A stretch of 64,000 bases of DNA from Phycomyces blakesleeanus NRRL 1555(-) (GCF_001638985.1 NW_017265138.1:434001-498000); one strand, 5' to 3'. Positions 32,992-46,561 are shown, numbered from the stretch's first letter. A program made the numbers and translations. Notes: generated by a model not told the origin, from the letters alone.

Positions 32992-35909
32992 GATTAATTT
33001 GTTATTATGTAGTAAATGTCGTATTTGATTAAATGATTAGCAAATAAATAAGAATACTAATATATCTATATGTATGCCTTTTTTATATCTCTTTAAGTTA
33101 TTTATATGTTTATGTTGGGAATGGACTGAAGAGGTATTATACTGTGCTTGAAGATAATGATTAATGTATTAATGAAAATAAAAATATTTTATATTGATGA
33201 AAAAATAAACATATATATATATTCAAACGTATTTAATTTGCGCTCTGTGTATAAACATACATACCCACCCACCTACCCACATATATATATATATAATGCT
33301 ACATGAATATGAATTCAAGTCATTTTCAATCAATTTTTAGCCAAGGGTTAAAGGCTGCCTTGGGATCCTGGACCTTGTGCCATCATTAGACTCGGCTCTG
33401 CTTCTCTTCCTTTTCCAGGGCTACGACACTACAGATACATTAATACGTTGTCATAAAAATCATTTCATTTAAACTTCAATAACTGGACTCTCATGAATAT
33501 TGCTGTGCTCAAAATCACAATTAGTATCGTTATTACTGTTAAAGGTCTAATGTTTGAATTAATGGCATATTTATGGTTGACGGTCAAAAATACATACGCG
33601 TACGACCAAGTAATCGATATTTTGCCTCTGTTGCCTATGTTATTTCTGCTTCTGTTGTATAAAAGGAGTTTCTGAGGACCAAACATCTGGCCTGCACTTT
33701 ATACCATGTTGTTAAAGGCTATCCGAGCCCAAAAACCAAATAAAAGAAAATAAAAATATTGGAGGAACCAGCGATTTTGATGGTGTGTTATGTGCGAAAC
33801 TTTAGACGATGTTGAACACTTTTTTTCTGGACCCGTCCTTTCAGAAAAAATAAATTAATTTTTTTTGGGGAGAATCAAATATGAATTCAATTCCTTATTG
33901 AGCCCGAATATTTGACCTTTGGCCACATTTTTTTTTGTTTAAACCTGTCTACCACGTTCAATCAGTGTAACCGATGCCGCAATAGACTTTCTTTATCTGA
34001 TGTACTTGTTCTTATCCCCATAGCTACTCTAATTACAATGTACATAAGGAGTGTACGGAAATGAACTAATCTCTAGGTTTTATCTCGCCCTCCAGTTCAT
34101 CTAGCCTTTTAAATACAAAATATTTCTAATAAGCAATATAAAAGAGTATTGTTCTCAATTAAGGCCCGTGTGTTAGTGGATGTCAAATTGAAATTTTTAG
34201 TAAATCTACACGTACTAACAAGATACAACTCATAATTTGGGGATGTGAATTTTGGCTAGAATTTCTATACCATCTTTATTGCCTTTTTAAGCGGAAAAGA
34301 TATTATAGCATTTGTACTTTTTTTTGCTACACTCTTTCGGGAAATTATTGGTGCACTTTTCTATCCATTTCTCTGTTAAATTGATCTATTTTCTATTGAC
34401 CCAATTTGAACCGTGGTGTGAAACATATCCTAGAAGACATATCTATGGTTGGCTTTGCTTAATTCATAGAAGAAGAAGAAGAAAAGTGAAATTAAGGTAC
34501 AAAGAGCGAAATGTGCGTCCATATAAACAAACAATCATATATTTTAACATATGCTTATTGTTTTCATTAATCAGATTTTTTTATGTGATTTGAGTTTCCA
34601 ATAACCTTCATATGTAGTTTACTTGCTGAATAATCAAGCCTCAAGACATGTCCTTTTCTTCTTCTTCTTTGATGTTGGATCAAGTAACTAGCCTGTTTTT
34701 CTTATTTTCTTACTTATATTTGTCAAATGGCTTTACAAATGAACATTAAGGTATCCACAGGTACATATATAAGCCTAGCCTTTACATAATATTCTATATG
34801 ATTAAATGAGAAATAAAAAAGATAATTAATTGGAAATAGCCACCTTTCATATTTGATTGCTTGATTAATTTTTCTTATTTGCTCGTTTATTTGTTATATT
34901 TACTATATATATTCTGGAAAAATGATTATGAATTTATATAGTGAACAATTTCCCCATCATATGAAAATTCCAATTTTCTGGACATCACACTACCAAAAAA
35001 TAAAAAGCCTCTTATATATATATCTTTGTGTGTGTGTATATTTTCTTATTTCTATAAAAAGAAATATATATATAAGAAAACAAAACAAAAAAACTAATCA
35101 TCATATGGCAGTGGGTTGTCTTGTTCTCTCACAGCAGAAGCTTCTGGCCTCACTATCAAATTTTCCCCATTTAAAAAAATATTATCTTTCACAAATAGAA
35201 ATTGGTCAATTCATTTTTTAGTAAAGTTTAACATTTAGTTTATATTGATAAGTATAATGAGAGTATTAAAGATAATACACATATTTTTTTGTCTTAATAA
35301 ACCAACTTTGTGTGTGTGTATATATTTGTGCTCTAACTAATCTGACTATATTTGACAGCTAGAATTCATGGTCAACGTACGACAAAAAAGATCACCAGGA
35401 ATAAGTCGATTTATTGAGCCTAAATGTCACAACAACTATGAAGCTTTATTTCAAGATAAAGACAGCATCTAATTATATATATATACCTACATTTACTAAG
35501 TATAATAATGGCTGTCAAGATACATAATTATTTTTTAATTGGTCAATACATATACATTTAATACTTTTATAACAAATACATAGAGGAAAGATAATGACTG
35601 AGTTCAGGGCATAGGATAGTTTTTGTGTTTTCTTTATTAAAGATAATATGATCAATAATAGTATAAGAGGGGGTTTCTTTCTTTTACAAAAAAATTAATA
35701 TAGAAATGAAAAGGTTGAAATATAAGTACAAGGAGATATTATATATATATTTCTTTATATATAATACTAAAAACAGAAAATAAAAGAAAAAGAAGGTCAG
35801 CAAAAATATAACAAAAGAAAGGGTTGGTTAATATTAAAAAAAAAGAAGAAGAAAAATGATACTTGAAATGAAATGAAGTTAAATTGAAATAGAAAAAAAA
35901 AGAGGGGGC
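32992..35909. other. 2.9-kb spacer, no supported gene
   Basis: Mostly AT-rich. A minus-strand piece at about 33440-33343 reads 'CRSPGKGREAEPSLMMAQGPGSQGSL' (split here as two runs, 'CRSPGKGREAEPS' and 'LMMAQGPGSQGSL') to a stop with an upstream acceptor-like AG, but no upstream exons were found. A plus-strand piece near 35365-35420 ends 'HGQRTTKKITRNK' and a stop; also unsupported. Confidence 0.4.
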
Positions 35910-38303
35910 TTAAGAGTCATTGCCAAGATGTTCATCAAGTGAAAAATCGGCTAGATTAATACCTAGTGAGTTCAATAAAACATTAGTCTCGAAAACAAAT
36001 ACCTTCAATCAATCAAATGAATGAATCAATAAAAAGAATTACGTTTATTACCATATTCGCCTGGTTCTCGAATAAACGCGTCCCACGAGGGAAAATTCTG
36101 TAGCATGGTCGGCGGGTGTACCGGTTGGATGGTGTCATTGTTGTTGTTGTTGTTGCTATGAATTTGTTGCATATTGTTGTGAGGGTTAAGGGAGTTTTGG
36201 TGGCTTTGCAAGTGTTGTTGTTGTTGTTGTTGCTGTTGTTTTAAAGTTGAGGGTATTTGAGCATAGGGAGAATAGCCGGCGTATCCATTAGTAAGACGAA
36301 TAGGTATCAATGTAGGCTGCTGTTGCCCGGTTATTGTGTTTGGTATTCCTGTCAATTTTCCTGTTTCGGTTGGCATCATCGTTGACTGAGACTGAGACTG
36401 ATTTGATCTGACAGAGTCGCTAGAGACGGAAGACGAGCATGAGCCCACAGAAGATCCAATTTGATGATTATGTGGTGGTCTCGCTGATTGGGACATTGGT
36501 CCAAAATCGATACCAAGGAATGAGGAAAGATCGTTGAGCATCATCGGGCCCTGAGGATTTCCTGCAGATATATTACTAGCACCACCACCACCACCATTAC
36601 CAGCAGCAGCAACGGGAGAAGGATGAACAGGGATAGGGATAGAATTAGTTGTTGCAGAAATGGAATTAATTGTACGGGGCGGGTAAATAGATGAGGCAAG
36701 CTGGGTAGAAAGCGCTGTGTCAACTGGCTTGTCGAAAGTCTTGAGATCTTGCAATCCCTGCAGTCGTCTCCATCGATTGGTCGTACGGCGCAAATCATAG
36801 TCTATTGTCAAGAACCAGAACTTTTCAAAAAATTCCTGCGGAAGTTCCCAGTTTCCAGCTACGGCAGGGTCGTTTCCGTGGAAGACGGATGAACCGAGTA
36901 GACATCGGAAACAGTCATCAAGGTCGAATTGATGTTGAAAGAGAATCATTCGGTCCCGCATGTGTGGAGTTGGAATGAGGTCGATACGAGGGTCGTGAGG
37001 AACGGTGAGCTTATTAGAATAATAATAATAATAATAATTAGAGAATACCAATATATTAGAAAGCATATTTCTAATTGCTGCTTATATTTGTGTATGGTAT
37101 GGCATGGCATGGCATGGAATAGTATTGTGCTTTATTCTTTCCCTTTCTTTCTTCTTCATTAAATACATATACATATATAAATATAAATATAAATATAAAT
37201 ATATAAATATGTATTACCTGTAATAGAGTAGGTTGAATGGCAAAGGGGATTGATTTCATACGAATGCATGCAGACTGTAACCGCAATCTGAGACGGAGTG
37301 TTTGAATAGCAGCAAGGTTTGAGGTCAGCGGGTCATTTAGGAGTTTTGTTGGACGAGCTAAATTCGGCTCTTCTTGATGAGGTTGTGCTGTGGCTTCATC
37401 GGAGCTTGTGTTCATATTCGAATCGCCAGGAAAATAAGGTGGAGATTCTGCTACAGGTACAGGAGAAAGGTCAGGAAGGTTGGAGAACGAAGGTGACCTA
37501 TCTTGTCTGCCTCCATCCGAGGAGTCGTAATGAGGCTGTGATTCAGTGTGGGGTTTGTCGGCCACAGCTGAATATATGAGATCTTTCCAGTCTGAATTAT
37601 TTTTGGAGTGTCTACTGATGTCGTTATTATGGCTGTGGTTGTGGTTGTGGTTATTGCTATCGCTGTTGTGATATTGCTGCTGATTCTGCTGTAGCTGATG
37701 TTGTGAATGGATTCCGTCTTGAGTGATTATAATTGATCCAGATGAGGTGTGTTTGTCGCGATGTTTACGATTCTGGAGGCCTAGAAACTTTGGGACTATA
37801 GGGAGCTTGTTGTTTGCATTGAGTTTGACATAGGCCGATATGGGGGCCGGACTGGACTGGGCCAATACAGCCAGAGCTTGGTCGTTGATGTGCGGTGAGT
37901 GTTGGGGAATGACAAGATTGTGTTGGTAGCAGACGAGTTGGAGAGTGAGGACGATGCCTTTGAGGTACCAGTTTTCGCACTTGAGGACTTCGTTGTCGCT
38001 TTTTAGTTGTTCGTTTTCCGAGTAGACCTTTTCACGCTGTTCTCGCATCTGCTTTATTGTAACCTCAAGGTCTCGCATGTGTCTCTCTTTCCGTTCTCGA
38101 AATGCTCTCTGGGCAGCTCTGTTCTGAGCTTTGCGGAGTGCAGGCGAGGCAGGATTGGGTTTGCGGCCTGGCTTTTTTCTTATTTTGATGGGTGGACCTT
38201 CTGGCTGGGGAGCTGGAGACGGTTGAGCATCAGCTGTATCTTGGCTCATAGAGTCGTCAAAGTAGGACTCGGTGGACATGTCTATATCCCCTGATACTGA
38301 CAT
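35910..38303 (-). CDS. Yap/AP-1-like bZIP transcription factor with DUF3425
   Basis: Exons on minus, in order: 38303-37218, 37009-36052, 35962-35910; 698 residues. An acidic N-terminus is followed by a basic region with 'NRAAQRAFRERKERH' (Asn61 to Arg69 match the N-x2-AQ-x2-FR signature of the Yap/Pap1 group) and a leucine zipper to about residue 110. Long His/Asn/Gln-rich disordered stretches follow. The block 'DPRIDLIPTPHMRDRMI', 'DDCFRCLL', 'WELPQEFFEKFWFLTIDYDLRRTTNRWRR' (about residues 365-455) is the DUF3425 domain common in fungal bZIPs. The tail has Gln8, Asn6 and a short last exon ending 'INLADFSLDEHLGNDS', an acidic-hydrophobic end that could be an activation segment. The last acceptor (35963) was chosen because it alone keeps the frame. 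Likely nuclear regulator; the target pathway is unknown. Confidence 0.9.
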
Positions 38304-41300
38304 TATTGGATTTAGCTAGTAGAATACAGCCGAGAAGAAGAAGAAGAAGTAAAAGAGAGAAAGTGAAAGAGAAGGAATAAGAAAATTGAAAAAGCAAAGA
38401 ACAGATATGTATATATATATATATATACAAGTTTGAGTGTATGTAAATCTATATATTATATATTATATATATTAAATGTTGCAATAAAAATAATATTTTT
38501 TTTAAAAAAAAATGGCACTGGGGGATTCATATAAACCCAAAGTCACAGTGTTTCTGTGCGACAATGTTGAAAACTGGGTCATTGAAGTGGGGCAAAAATA
38601 AAATAAAATAAAATAATGTTTATAATAATAATAAGAACAACGTGTGTAGAATGCTATACACACCCTCAATACCCTCACTCCACTCCACTCCACTCATTTT
38701 CACTCCACTCGTTTTCACTTACCAACCTATCATATATCACCTACCCATATTCATTCAAAATATGTTGATAATTTATTTTTATTTTTGGACCTGTAAACTA
38801 ACAAATGCGGGGCAGATATGAATTACCATTTACACTTACCCAATGGTCGTTCAGCTTACACTGGGTTTAGAATATATATAAAAAATAAGTGTTTCATTTT
38901 CTCATCAAGAATAAATAAATAGAAAAAAAATATTATACACATTAATTAGAATATTTATAATAGAAATATATTCCCTTTTTTTATGAGATAATAAAAAAAA
39001 ACCAATACAAAATATGCGATTAATAACAAAAAATATTAGAAAATATGAGAATATTGGAATCCAAATTTAGCCTTGTACAAGAGTAAATTACAAATTACTC
39101 ATTAATTATTGTAATCACAATTATAATTACAGTTCTTATTATAGCTGTAAAAATCTTGAAACTAGAATTAGAGTTAGAATTGGACTTAGAATTTGTCTTT
39201 TTATTATTATTAATTAAAATAAAAGAAAAATAAAAGGTCTGGTAACATCATACATCTCATTACATCCCCAACCTCTTTTCTTCTTCTTCTTATTGTATTA
39301 ATGGTTGACTTCATTGCAAAATACCGAGCGATTACCGTCTTTGATGCTCAAGAGAAATAAAGAAGAGAAAAAAAGGCTAAATGACCTACTCTACTCTATA
39401 AGACGTCTTATTACCACAGATTTCTTGGCCGCCATTGCACAAGTGAAAAAATCGTGCTAGTCAATAACATAAGCCCAACGTACCCAGCGTATAATATGTA
39501 TTGTGAAAACACGACGAGAGATTGTATGGATTTTGGAATGAAGATGTCGAAATATATCGGGGTGGTTAGAAGAGTGTTGCTATTTTTTTTAGTGACCAGC
39601 CCAGACACATTTGTTATATCACTATATTCCACTCGAGACGCTTTTGAAGAGAAGTTCTTCCCCTTAAAAAAAAGTGTTTTCCGTAAGCGTTGGGCGCGAT
39701 GAAAAAGACAGAAAAAAATACCAGGACTTGGTTATCAAGAAATTACCCCATTATTGATTGCTATAGAGGAGGACTTGAGCAGATCAGAACAATATATTCG
39801 ATTCGTCGAGATATTCTTGTGTGTATTATTTGATGTCTCTATCCACGATCTGAAGTTACAAGTACGAGTACGAGTGAAGTTCATTGGTAATTTACCCGCG
39901 GAGTATTATGAGGCAAGATCTACCGAGAAAGTGAACAGCAACTACGCTATCTACCAAGATCTCATTCAAGTGTCCATTTGTTTGAAAGAATACTCTTAAT
40001 GAAAATTACATGAATGGGGTGCTCGGCTTACAAGTTGTGACGGGGAAAACTGTCATATTCCACATTCTGGGTTTACTAGCCAGCATGATTGTGTATATAT
40101 ATATGCGTGTATTTTATTAGTCTTTGATTTCACCAAAGTTTTTTGTTGTATTCAAAAAGAACCACAACAGGAAATTACACCAAATACAATTAAACCAAGC
40201 CACTTCCACATAAAGTAGACCTTTCTTTCGTTTGGCCACACCTTATTTTGTTATTTTTTTGCCAGAACCTTTTCTTACAATTCTAACAATTTTGCTTTCA
40301 GGAAATGAAAAAAGAGTCTCCCAAAAAAATGATGAACTTGATACCATACTTGCATTATAATAATATGGTCCTAGTTGTTCCACTGGGATTTCCTCTTACA
40401 CGATATGTTAGAAACCACAGTGATATCAAATTATTTGACTAGCGGCCATCCCAAAGTCCGGGTTTGTGCCTAATCTATGGCGTATGACATGTTCCAAGAC
40501 CTAACATTTTAAGAGAGAATAGGAGTCTCAAGATCTCAAAGCTCGTAGTGTTGACACCATGTACTAAATATTTTTCTTTGTTTTACAAATCAAAAACAAA
40601 TAAAAGAAAGGTTTATCTTATCCGGTTGAATTCTTTAGATGTAGCATAAATAGGCTGATATGCCTAGTTTTATTTGGGTCTACTAGAAATCAAGAACTCT
40701 GGAAGTGATTTCTGTGGTGATGATCTACATCGGCTTCTAAAGAATCAAACCCAAAAAATGCCGCCGCAAGAAGAAATCAGGCACTTTATATTTTATCGAT
40801 TTACTCATAAACGTACTCACTGTCAAGTATTTTACTAGAGAGGAGATACTAAATATATAAGCTTCATGGAACATTTTCAATGTAGAAAAAATAGGACTTT
40901 AATATAAAGATCTTTATGAGTTAATATATTTATTCTAGAATTTTAATTTTGGTTTTGAAATTCCATTATTCTGATACATATATACTAATGATTTGCAGAA
41001 ATCCTACAAATAATTTAAATCAATCGATCAATAAAAAATGGATTTCTGTACCACCAAAGAAATATTACTTAAATTGGAATAAAACGACATTAATATATGT
41101 ATATTTGATATATATATATATACTTTTACACACAAAACACATATCATATACATAGTTTTTATATATATATTAACCATTAATGATATAAAGACAAGTAAAT
41201 CATCGCCACTTTTGTTTCAGTTACCCATGAAACCCAATGTAAACCCGATCCAAAACAAAATGTATCAGTACAGATAAATGTAAATATATTGGCAAGTAGA

Positions 41301-41764
41301 TCTTGCTGTTAATGATGATAATGATGGTATTAATATTTACACGATTGTATTAAATATTTATATAAAGATGTCTGTGAATGTATAAATGTATATATTACTG
41401 CGGTAAAAGCCATTATAAAGACATTTGCTGTATTAATAATGGGTTGATCTTTGATAATTTTTAATGCCCCTGTGTGTGTCTGCGTAGTATCTGTGTGTAG
41501 GTTTGTGTATTAAAAAAAATGTTCCTGTGGTATCTGAGATACAAATATGTTTTTTGCAGTTCCATTTATAAAGACAAACTATATCGTCTGATTGGCTATA
41601 TCGTAAGCCACCTTGCCTTCGTCAGCGCCGCTTAATCGTTTGCTTTGTAGCCCATCCTACACAACCCTTCCTTACTTTCCCTTTTATTCAATTCTCTCTC
41701 TCTATTTTCTCTTCTTTTTTTTTGCTTTTTTTTGCTTCTTCTTCTCATTGCATTCCATTCTTTT

Positions 41765-41795
<31 letters not shown>

Positions 41796-41894
41796 TTCTT
41801 CTTCTTTATATATTATATTAAATATATATACACACTTCATTTTCTTATTCATCTTCATTTATAATTTGTTCATTTCTTTTTCCTTTTTAAAAAA
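38304..41894. other. 3.6-kb spacer upstream of the bZIP and STS1 genes
   Basis: No supported gene. It contains (AT)n near 38407-38430 and a short CCACT repeat near 38675-38715. Two modest open stretches at 39454-39702 and 39754-39999 are without recognised domains; the second reads 'FIGNLPAEYYEARSTEKVN'. A CT/TTC-rich run (41690-41810) lies directly upstream of STS1, as is usual for promoters in this window. Confidence 0.45.
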
Positions 41895-43392
41895 ATGTCT
41901 TCTCGGTTTTACATGTCAGAAGTACCAAAAGGTACATTCCTTTAGAGCCTTATATAAAAAAAACAAAAAAAACTAAACCTTCTTTCTTCCTTCTCTTCCT
42001 TATTTAGGCCGCAAGCGTCGATTCTCTGAGGATGAAGACATGAGCGATGCCCAATCCCTCCCTTCCCCTCGTTCTTTTGTCGAGAAGCATCAACGTCGCT
42101 ACACAGAGCGTCCTATTGATATAAAACGTTGCAAATCTGGCATCCAGAAGCAATCATCTAATGCAGCTCTTCTGGGTAAGCAATACCAATACCAATGCTA
42201 ACATACATATCTATTATAATAGGCTTCAAAAAAATAAAAAATAAAAAAGACATACTAACATATATACCTTTATGTATAGCTACAATGAACAGAGATAAAC
42301 TAGTATCTTTACTACAAGGCTTATTGGAAGGCCATCCTGAATTACGACAAAATATCATGACCTACATACCCGCGCCGACAATTGCATCAGCAACAAGTGT
42401 ATTGCAGGACATGGAAAAACAGATGGTAGATAGCTTTCCATATAGCCGCCATGGTCCCAGTAGAGATGCTTACACTTTCTCACGTGTAAGAGAGCCAATG
42501 GGAGAACTTATTGTAAGTACTTGTTTCTTTTTCTTAAAAACATACACATACACACACACATATATATATATATACATATATGCATACATATTTGTTTCAC
42601 TTGTGGGATGCCATCAGTACATCTAATGCAACTCTTTTCTTGCTTTTTTGCTTTGATGACACAGGACACAGTCACACAGTATGCGAGCCATTTCACATCC
42701 GCCATTGTCTTTCCAACCACTTGTTTTTCGTTTCTTGACCTTGCAACGCACGTAGCACATCGATTGCCGGTCTGGGATAATGAAGGTACTATACATACAT
42801 ATTTCCTTACATACATAAATAATATAATATAATATAAATAAATGTCATTTTACTTTGAATTATATAATTCTTATAATTTTTTTTCCGTATGTATTTTTCA
42901 AATCCTACAGAACACAATACCATGCGACGGAATCTTTATCGCGATTTGGCTGGGTTCTGGCTAAATACAGTCCGTTCAGCAGCATCTAAACTACAAGAAG
43001 GAGAGTCCTATAGTAGCCACACAGTCAGTGACTGGGCGAAAAGGTAAGCCAATATATGATTTTTTTTACTATCTATCTACCTATCTATCTATAGAGATAC
43101 ATTAGATAACTATCATTATTGCCTGGTTATTAATCATTAAACATAAATCTTTCTCTTTGTGTGTTTGTGCGTATAAATTATTATTATTATTTTATTGTTT
43201 TTAAGTCTTGCACAACACAATGGACACACGAATGGCCTGTTTACAGACGCAGTGCACGAATTTACCCGGTTGCTCCTTTCTAATCCTCCTTCTGAGAAGC
43301 CTCGCACTTCATTATGTCATCGTCCTGGTCTTGTTGACAAGGATCTTTCAAGATTTGGGCCTCAATCTCCTGTCGTTGGTTATGCAGATTAA
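41895..43392 (+). CDS. STS1: Cut8/Sts1, nuclear proteasome tethering factor
   Basis: Exons 41895-41931, 42008-42175, 42280-42512, 42665-42785, 42911-43043, 43206-43392; 292 residues. Basic N-terminus with 'GRKRRFSEDE' (a possible nuclear-localisation signal) is Lys-rich, as in Cut8, whose N-terminal lysines bind the proteasome when ubiquitylated. The conserved core ('DKLVSLLQGLLEGHPELRQNIMTYIPAPTI', split runs 'DKLVSLLQGLL' and 'HPELRQNIMTYIPAPTI') matches the Cut8 dimer and six-helix domain. It continues with 'YTFSRVREPMGELI', 'FLDLATHVAHRLPVWDN' and 'RDLAGFWL'. Known role: anchors 26S proteasomes in the nucleus, needed for anaphase and stress. All joins are in frame. Confidence 0.92.
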
Positions 43393-43501
43393 CACACACA
43401 TATATATATGTGTGTGTGTGTCTACGCACATACTTGGACCATTTCTCTAGCCACAACTCTTAAGCATTTCATACTTTTTCTTTCTTTCTTTTTTCTCTTT
43501 A

Positions 43502-43535
<34 letters not shown>

Positions 43536-43985
43536 CCCGCCTACCTATCTGTCTACCAATCTATCTATTTCTCACCGTCACCACCCATATATTATATATA
43601 TATACAAATTGTTTCTTTCTTACCCACTCATTCCATCCCCCTTTCTAACCTTCAACCCTTAACCTTTTACCCTAACCCTAACCAAAATCCAAATCCTGAA
43701 CTTTAACATCCCTTCTGTTCCTTTCCTTTTCTTTCTTTCTACCTATCTCATGCAATACATTAGTTTTAAACGACCTGTCATGATTAGACAGCAAATAAAA
43801 AAAATACAAGCAAAAAAATAAAAAATAAAAACAAGAACCGCAACAATAGTAACATGGTAATTATATCTATTCTTCTTTGTGTGTGTATATTTTAAAGCAA
43901 GGTGACCGTATAGACCACGATGACCTTGTAAATATTATTATAAACAATGATCATTTAATAATAATAAATATAATCTTCTGACATG

Positions 43986-44016
<31 letters not shown>

Positions 44017-44670
44017 GTTACAGTATCCATGACTACAAACAATTAAAAAATATAGTTTATATTAATTACCAAATCAATAAATCAATAAATCATTCAGTAG
44101 AATAAGAATAGAAATAATAGCAATGGAGTTTGACAAGGTCTATTGATTGACTTAATAATAATAGAAGAACCTATTAATATATCTTGCTTGTCTTTGGTTT
44201 TATTGATCGTTTGATATACAAGTATATCTATGCTACGTTCTTTTTCTAGTAGTAGTATTATTGTAATTAATTCTATACCTATCAAATTGTCATGTTATAT
44301 ATATTATATTTTGGAATCATTGGTTCTATAATTGATAGATTCAAATGATTCTTATTGTGTCTTGGCAAAATAGAGGAGAAGATCATAGAGGATTCCAAAA
44401 AATAAATAATTGTTTATTGGTTTAATTGAAATTGAAATTAAAAGTACTAAGAATAATACAAACATACAAAATCAGAAGAAGTACAAGAAGTACAAGAGCT
44501 TTTTCAAATGCTTATGCCTTTTTTTCTTCCTCTGCTTATTCAAACAAACAATGGTATCAATAGTAATCATTATCTTTTTTTCTTTAAAAAAAAAATGGAT
44601 ATCCTTTTAATAAATCAAAAAACTTTTGTACCTCACATTGAGAGATCTTGTACCACATACGAAAATAACC
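43393..44670. other. Microsatellite-rich 3' flank of STS1
   Basis: Holds (CTAT)n at about 43503-43535, a two-unit CCCTAA match at 43669-43683 and ATT repeats near 43988-44018. No gene supported. Confidence 0.55.
43503..43536 (+). repeat. (CTAT)n microsatellite
   Basis: About eight tetranucleotide units in the 3' flank of STS1. Confidence 0.85.
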
Positions 44671-44672
44671 AT

Positions 44673-45868
44673 CACTGTAGAAAAAAATCTACGAGTATTT
44701 TTTGATACTCGTAACTTTCTGCCCAAAACTCGTAACTTGAAAAGGTCCGACACGCACTTACTAAGTTTAGTATGTGCTAAGCCTATTTTAGTATTCTGAG
44801 GCTGACATTAAAATATGATTGTTTTGTTTTTAAGCCAGAAGGCCGTTTTAGATGAATATAGTATGTGAAACTGCTTATCAGACTGCAAAACTGGGAAAGG
44901 GACAAACATGGCCTACAGATTACTTATATTTTTAATCTGAACTTAAAGAAGCCTTTGCCACCAAAAAGTAATGACTGTGATTACTTTTTAATGCATTGTT
45001 GTTTTTTTATTTTGTAAAAGTCTTTTTTAATTCTACTTTTTCACAAGGTCTAAATTATTAAAGGTCTCTAAAAAGAACACACTTAATAACTATGAAGGCT
45101 AGTATTAATAAAATGCGAATCAGCAAAGTTGACAAAAGAAAGTAACTTGAGAAGAATTGACAGAAAAATATCTGCATCAAGTACAATTTGGTTGTCAAGA
45201 TTGCTCGCATGCTCATTAGAGATCTCTGTAGATTTCGAGAATCGCAGGGAATCTGTCTTCTGTTTTTTCAAAAGTAGGACTCAGGCATAACAATGTTAAC
45301 ACAAAGCAGGTTTATACTCTTTGATTAAAAGAATCAATTAAGAAATATACATGCCTTCATCAATATCATAGTACTTAGAAAATAGCTTTTTTTTAGATAA
45401 AACAATGTAAAAAGTATCACATAAAAATAGATATATGTATATTATTTAATGAATGTATAGCTTAAGCTGTTACTAAATATCATAAAAATTAGTACTTCTT
45501 CTTCGCATACTTCTTTATGTTTAACTTGTATTATTTTGATCAATAAAAACCAAAAAAATTCAATATAAAACATCATGCATTTGTTGAACCAATCATAAAG
45601 AGAATACAAATACCTAAAAAGGAATAGATCTGCCATATTTAGAATATTTTATTGGCTTAGATGCAAAATAATAGAAAATCCCATAAATCGTATTTGACAA
45701 AAAATAAAACTAATAGGCTAAAACAGGCATGCTATTGGCTATAAAAGTTACGAGTTCGTAACTCGTTACGAGGTCGGTATTTTAACGACTGACTTTTAAA
45801 TAGCATAAGTTACGAACTCGTAACTTGTTACGAGGTCGGAGGTGTAAATCCTGCCATTTCCTACAGTG
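44673..45868. mobile_element. CACTA-like non-autonomous DNA element
   Basis: 1196 bp with perfect 8-bp terminal inverted repeats CACTGTAG/CTACAGTG flanked by AT on both sides (the perfect inverted repeat is 10 bp counting that AT). Subterminal regions carry many copies, in both orientations, of CTCGTAAC/GTTACGAG. The right end has two 31-bp near-identical units at about 45747-45777 and 45809-45839, each ending GTTACGAGGTCGG. The interior lacks any conserved transposase. CACTG/CACTA ends with clustered subterminal repeats are typical of the CMC (CACTA) superfamily, so this is inferred to be a deletion or MITE-like derivative. Confidence 0.7.
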
Positions 45869-45932
45869 ATTACTAAATGTACCATTGATTTTATGATCTT
45901 GATTAAAGAAAAGGAAAAAATGTTAGTGTAGT

Positions 45933-46561
45933 TGTTGTGGGGAGAAAATAAAGCAAAATATAATATAGACGAAAGAATTCGTGAGAACTTGTGTAGGTTG
46001 TTTATTTCAAAAGAAAAGTAGAATGATAAAATTCCATCGTTTTTCTACACGGAACTATCTACTGATATTTATATGTTTTTCTAATTTGTAATTCAGTGTG
46101 TGCTTAAGTAATCTTTATCACGATGAGTCATCTTCCAGGAGTATTGTTCTTCTGGAAAGATCCGGAAAGACCAATTGATATGATACTTCTCCAGTCAGAT
46201 CAGTCCAAGAGTTTTGGTAAAGAAGAGCATTTATGCTATTGGTAATATTTTAGTATTCCGACCCAGATACTCGGGTAATGTTTCATAATATTAAATAGTT
46301 GTAGTTGTAGTCTCTCAATTAAGTATTTGTATAATAAAAGAAATATGTAGATGAAATATAATGATGCTATATATATAATGTATATGTATTTGTATATCCC
46401 ATGTCATGGTGATAATAATAAATAATCAATTATGTGTATGATGATCTGTGTATTAGATAATATCATAAAGGGAGATCCGTTTGACTGGAATAGCTGAGGA
46501 TATTATTTTATCCTTCAGTCTTACTCTCAGATTCAGCAGTAATCAATACTCATTCACAACA
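45933..46561 (-). mobile_element. Diverged solo LTR of the same family
   Basis: 629 bp from TGTTGT to ACAACA. Blocks shared with the LTRs at 16.06 and 19.02 kb include 'attcgtgagaacttgtgtagg', 'tgactggaatagctgagg' and 'cagcagtaatcaatact' in the same order as the minus-oriented copy. Overall it is clearly diverged and longer. Flanking 5-mers (GTAGT, CTGTC) do not match, so the site was rearranged or the right edge was rebuilt by the adjoining minisatellite. Confidence 0.8.

Noticed and set aside
35365..35425. Plus-strand 'HGQRTTKKITRNK' followed by a stop, recalling the end of mitochondrial uS13
   Set aside because: No upstream exons with the rest of uS13 were found, so a ribosomal protein gene cannot be supported.
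39454..39999. Two consecutive open stretches in the bZIP-STS1 spacer
   Set aside because: No domain, no clear splice link and unremarkable composition; mentioned only in the spacer entry.
41613..41976. Open stretch rich in Phe/Ser/Leu upstream of STS1
   Set aside because: Arises from CTT/TTC low-complexity promoter DNA; overlaps the true STS1 start in another frame.
44671..45870. Possible hAT or Tc1 assignment for the 1.2-kb element
   Set aside because: No 8-bp or TA duplication at its ends; the CACTG termini and subterminal repeats fit CACTA-like elements better.
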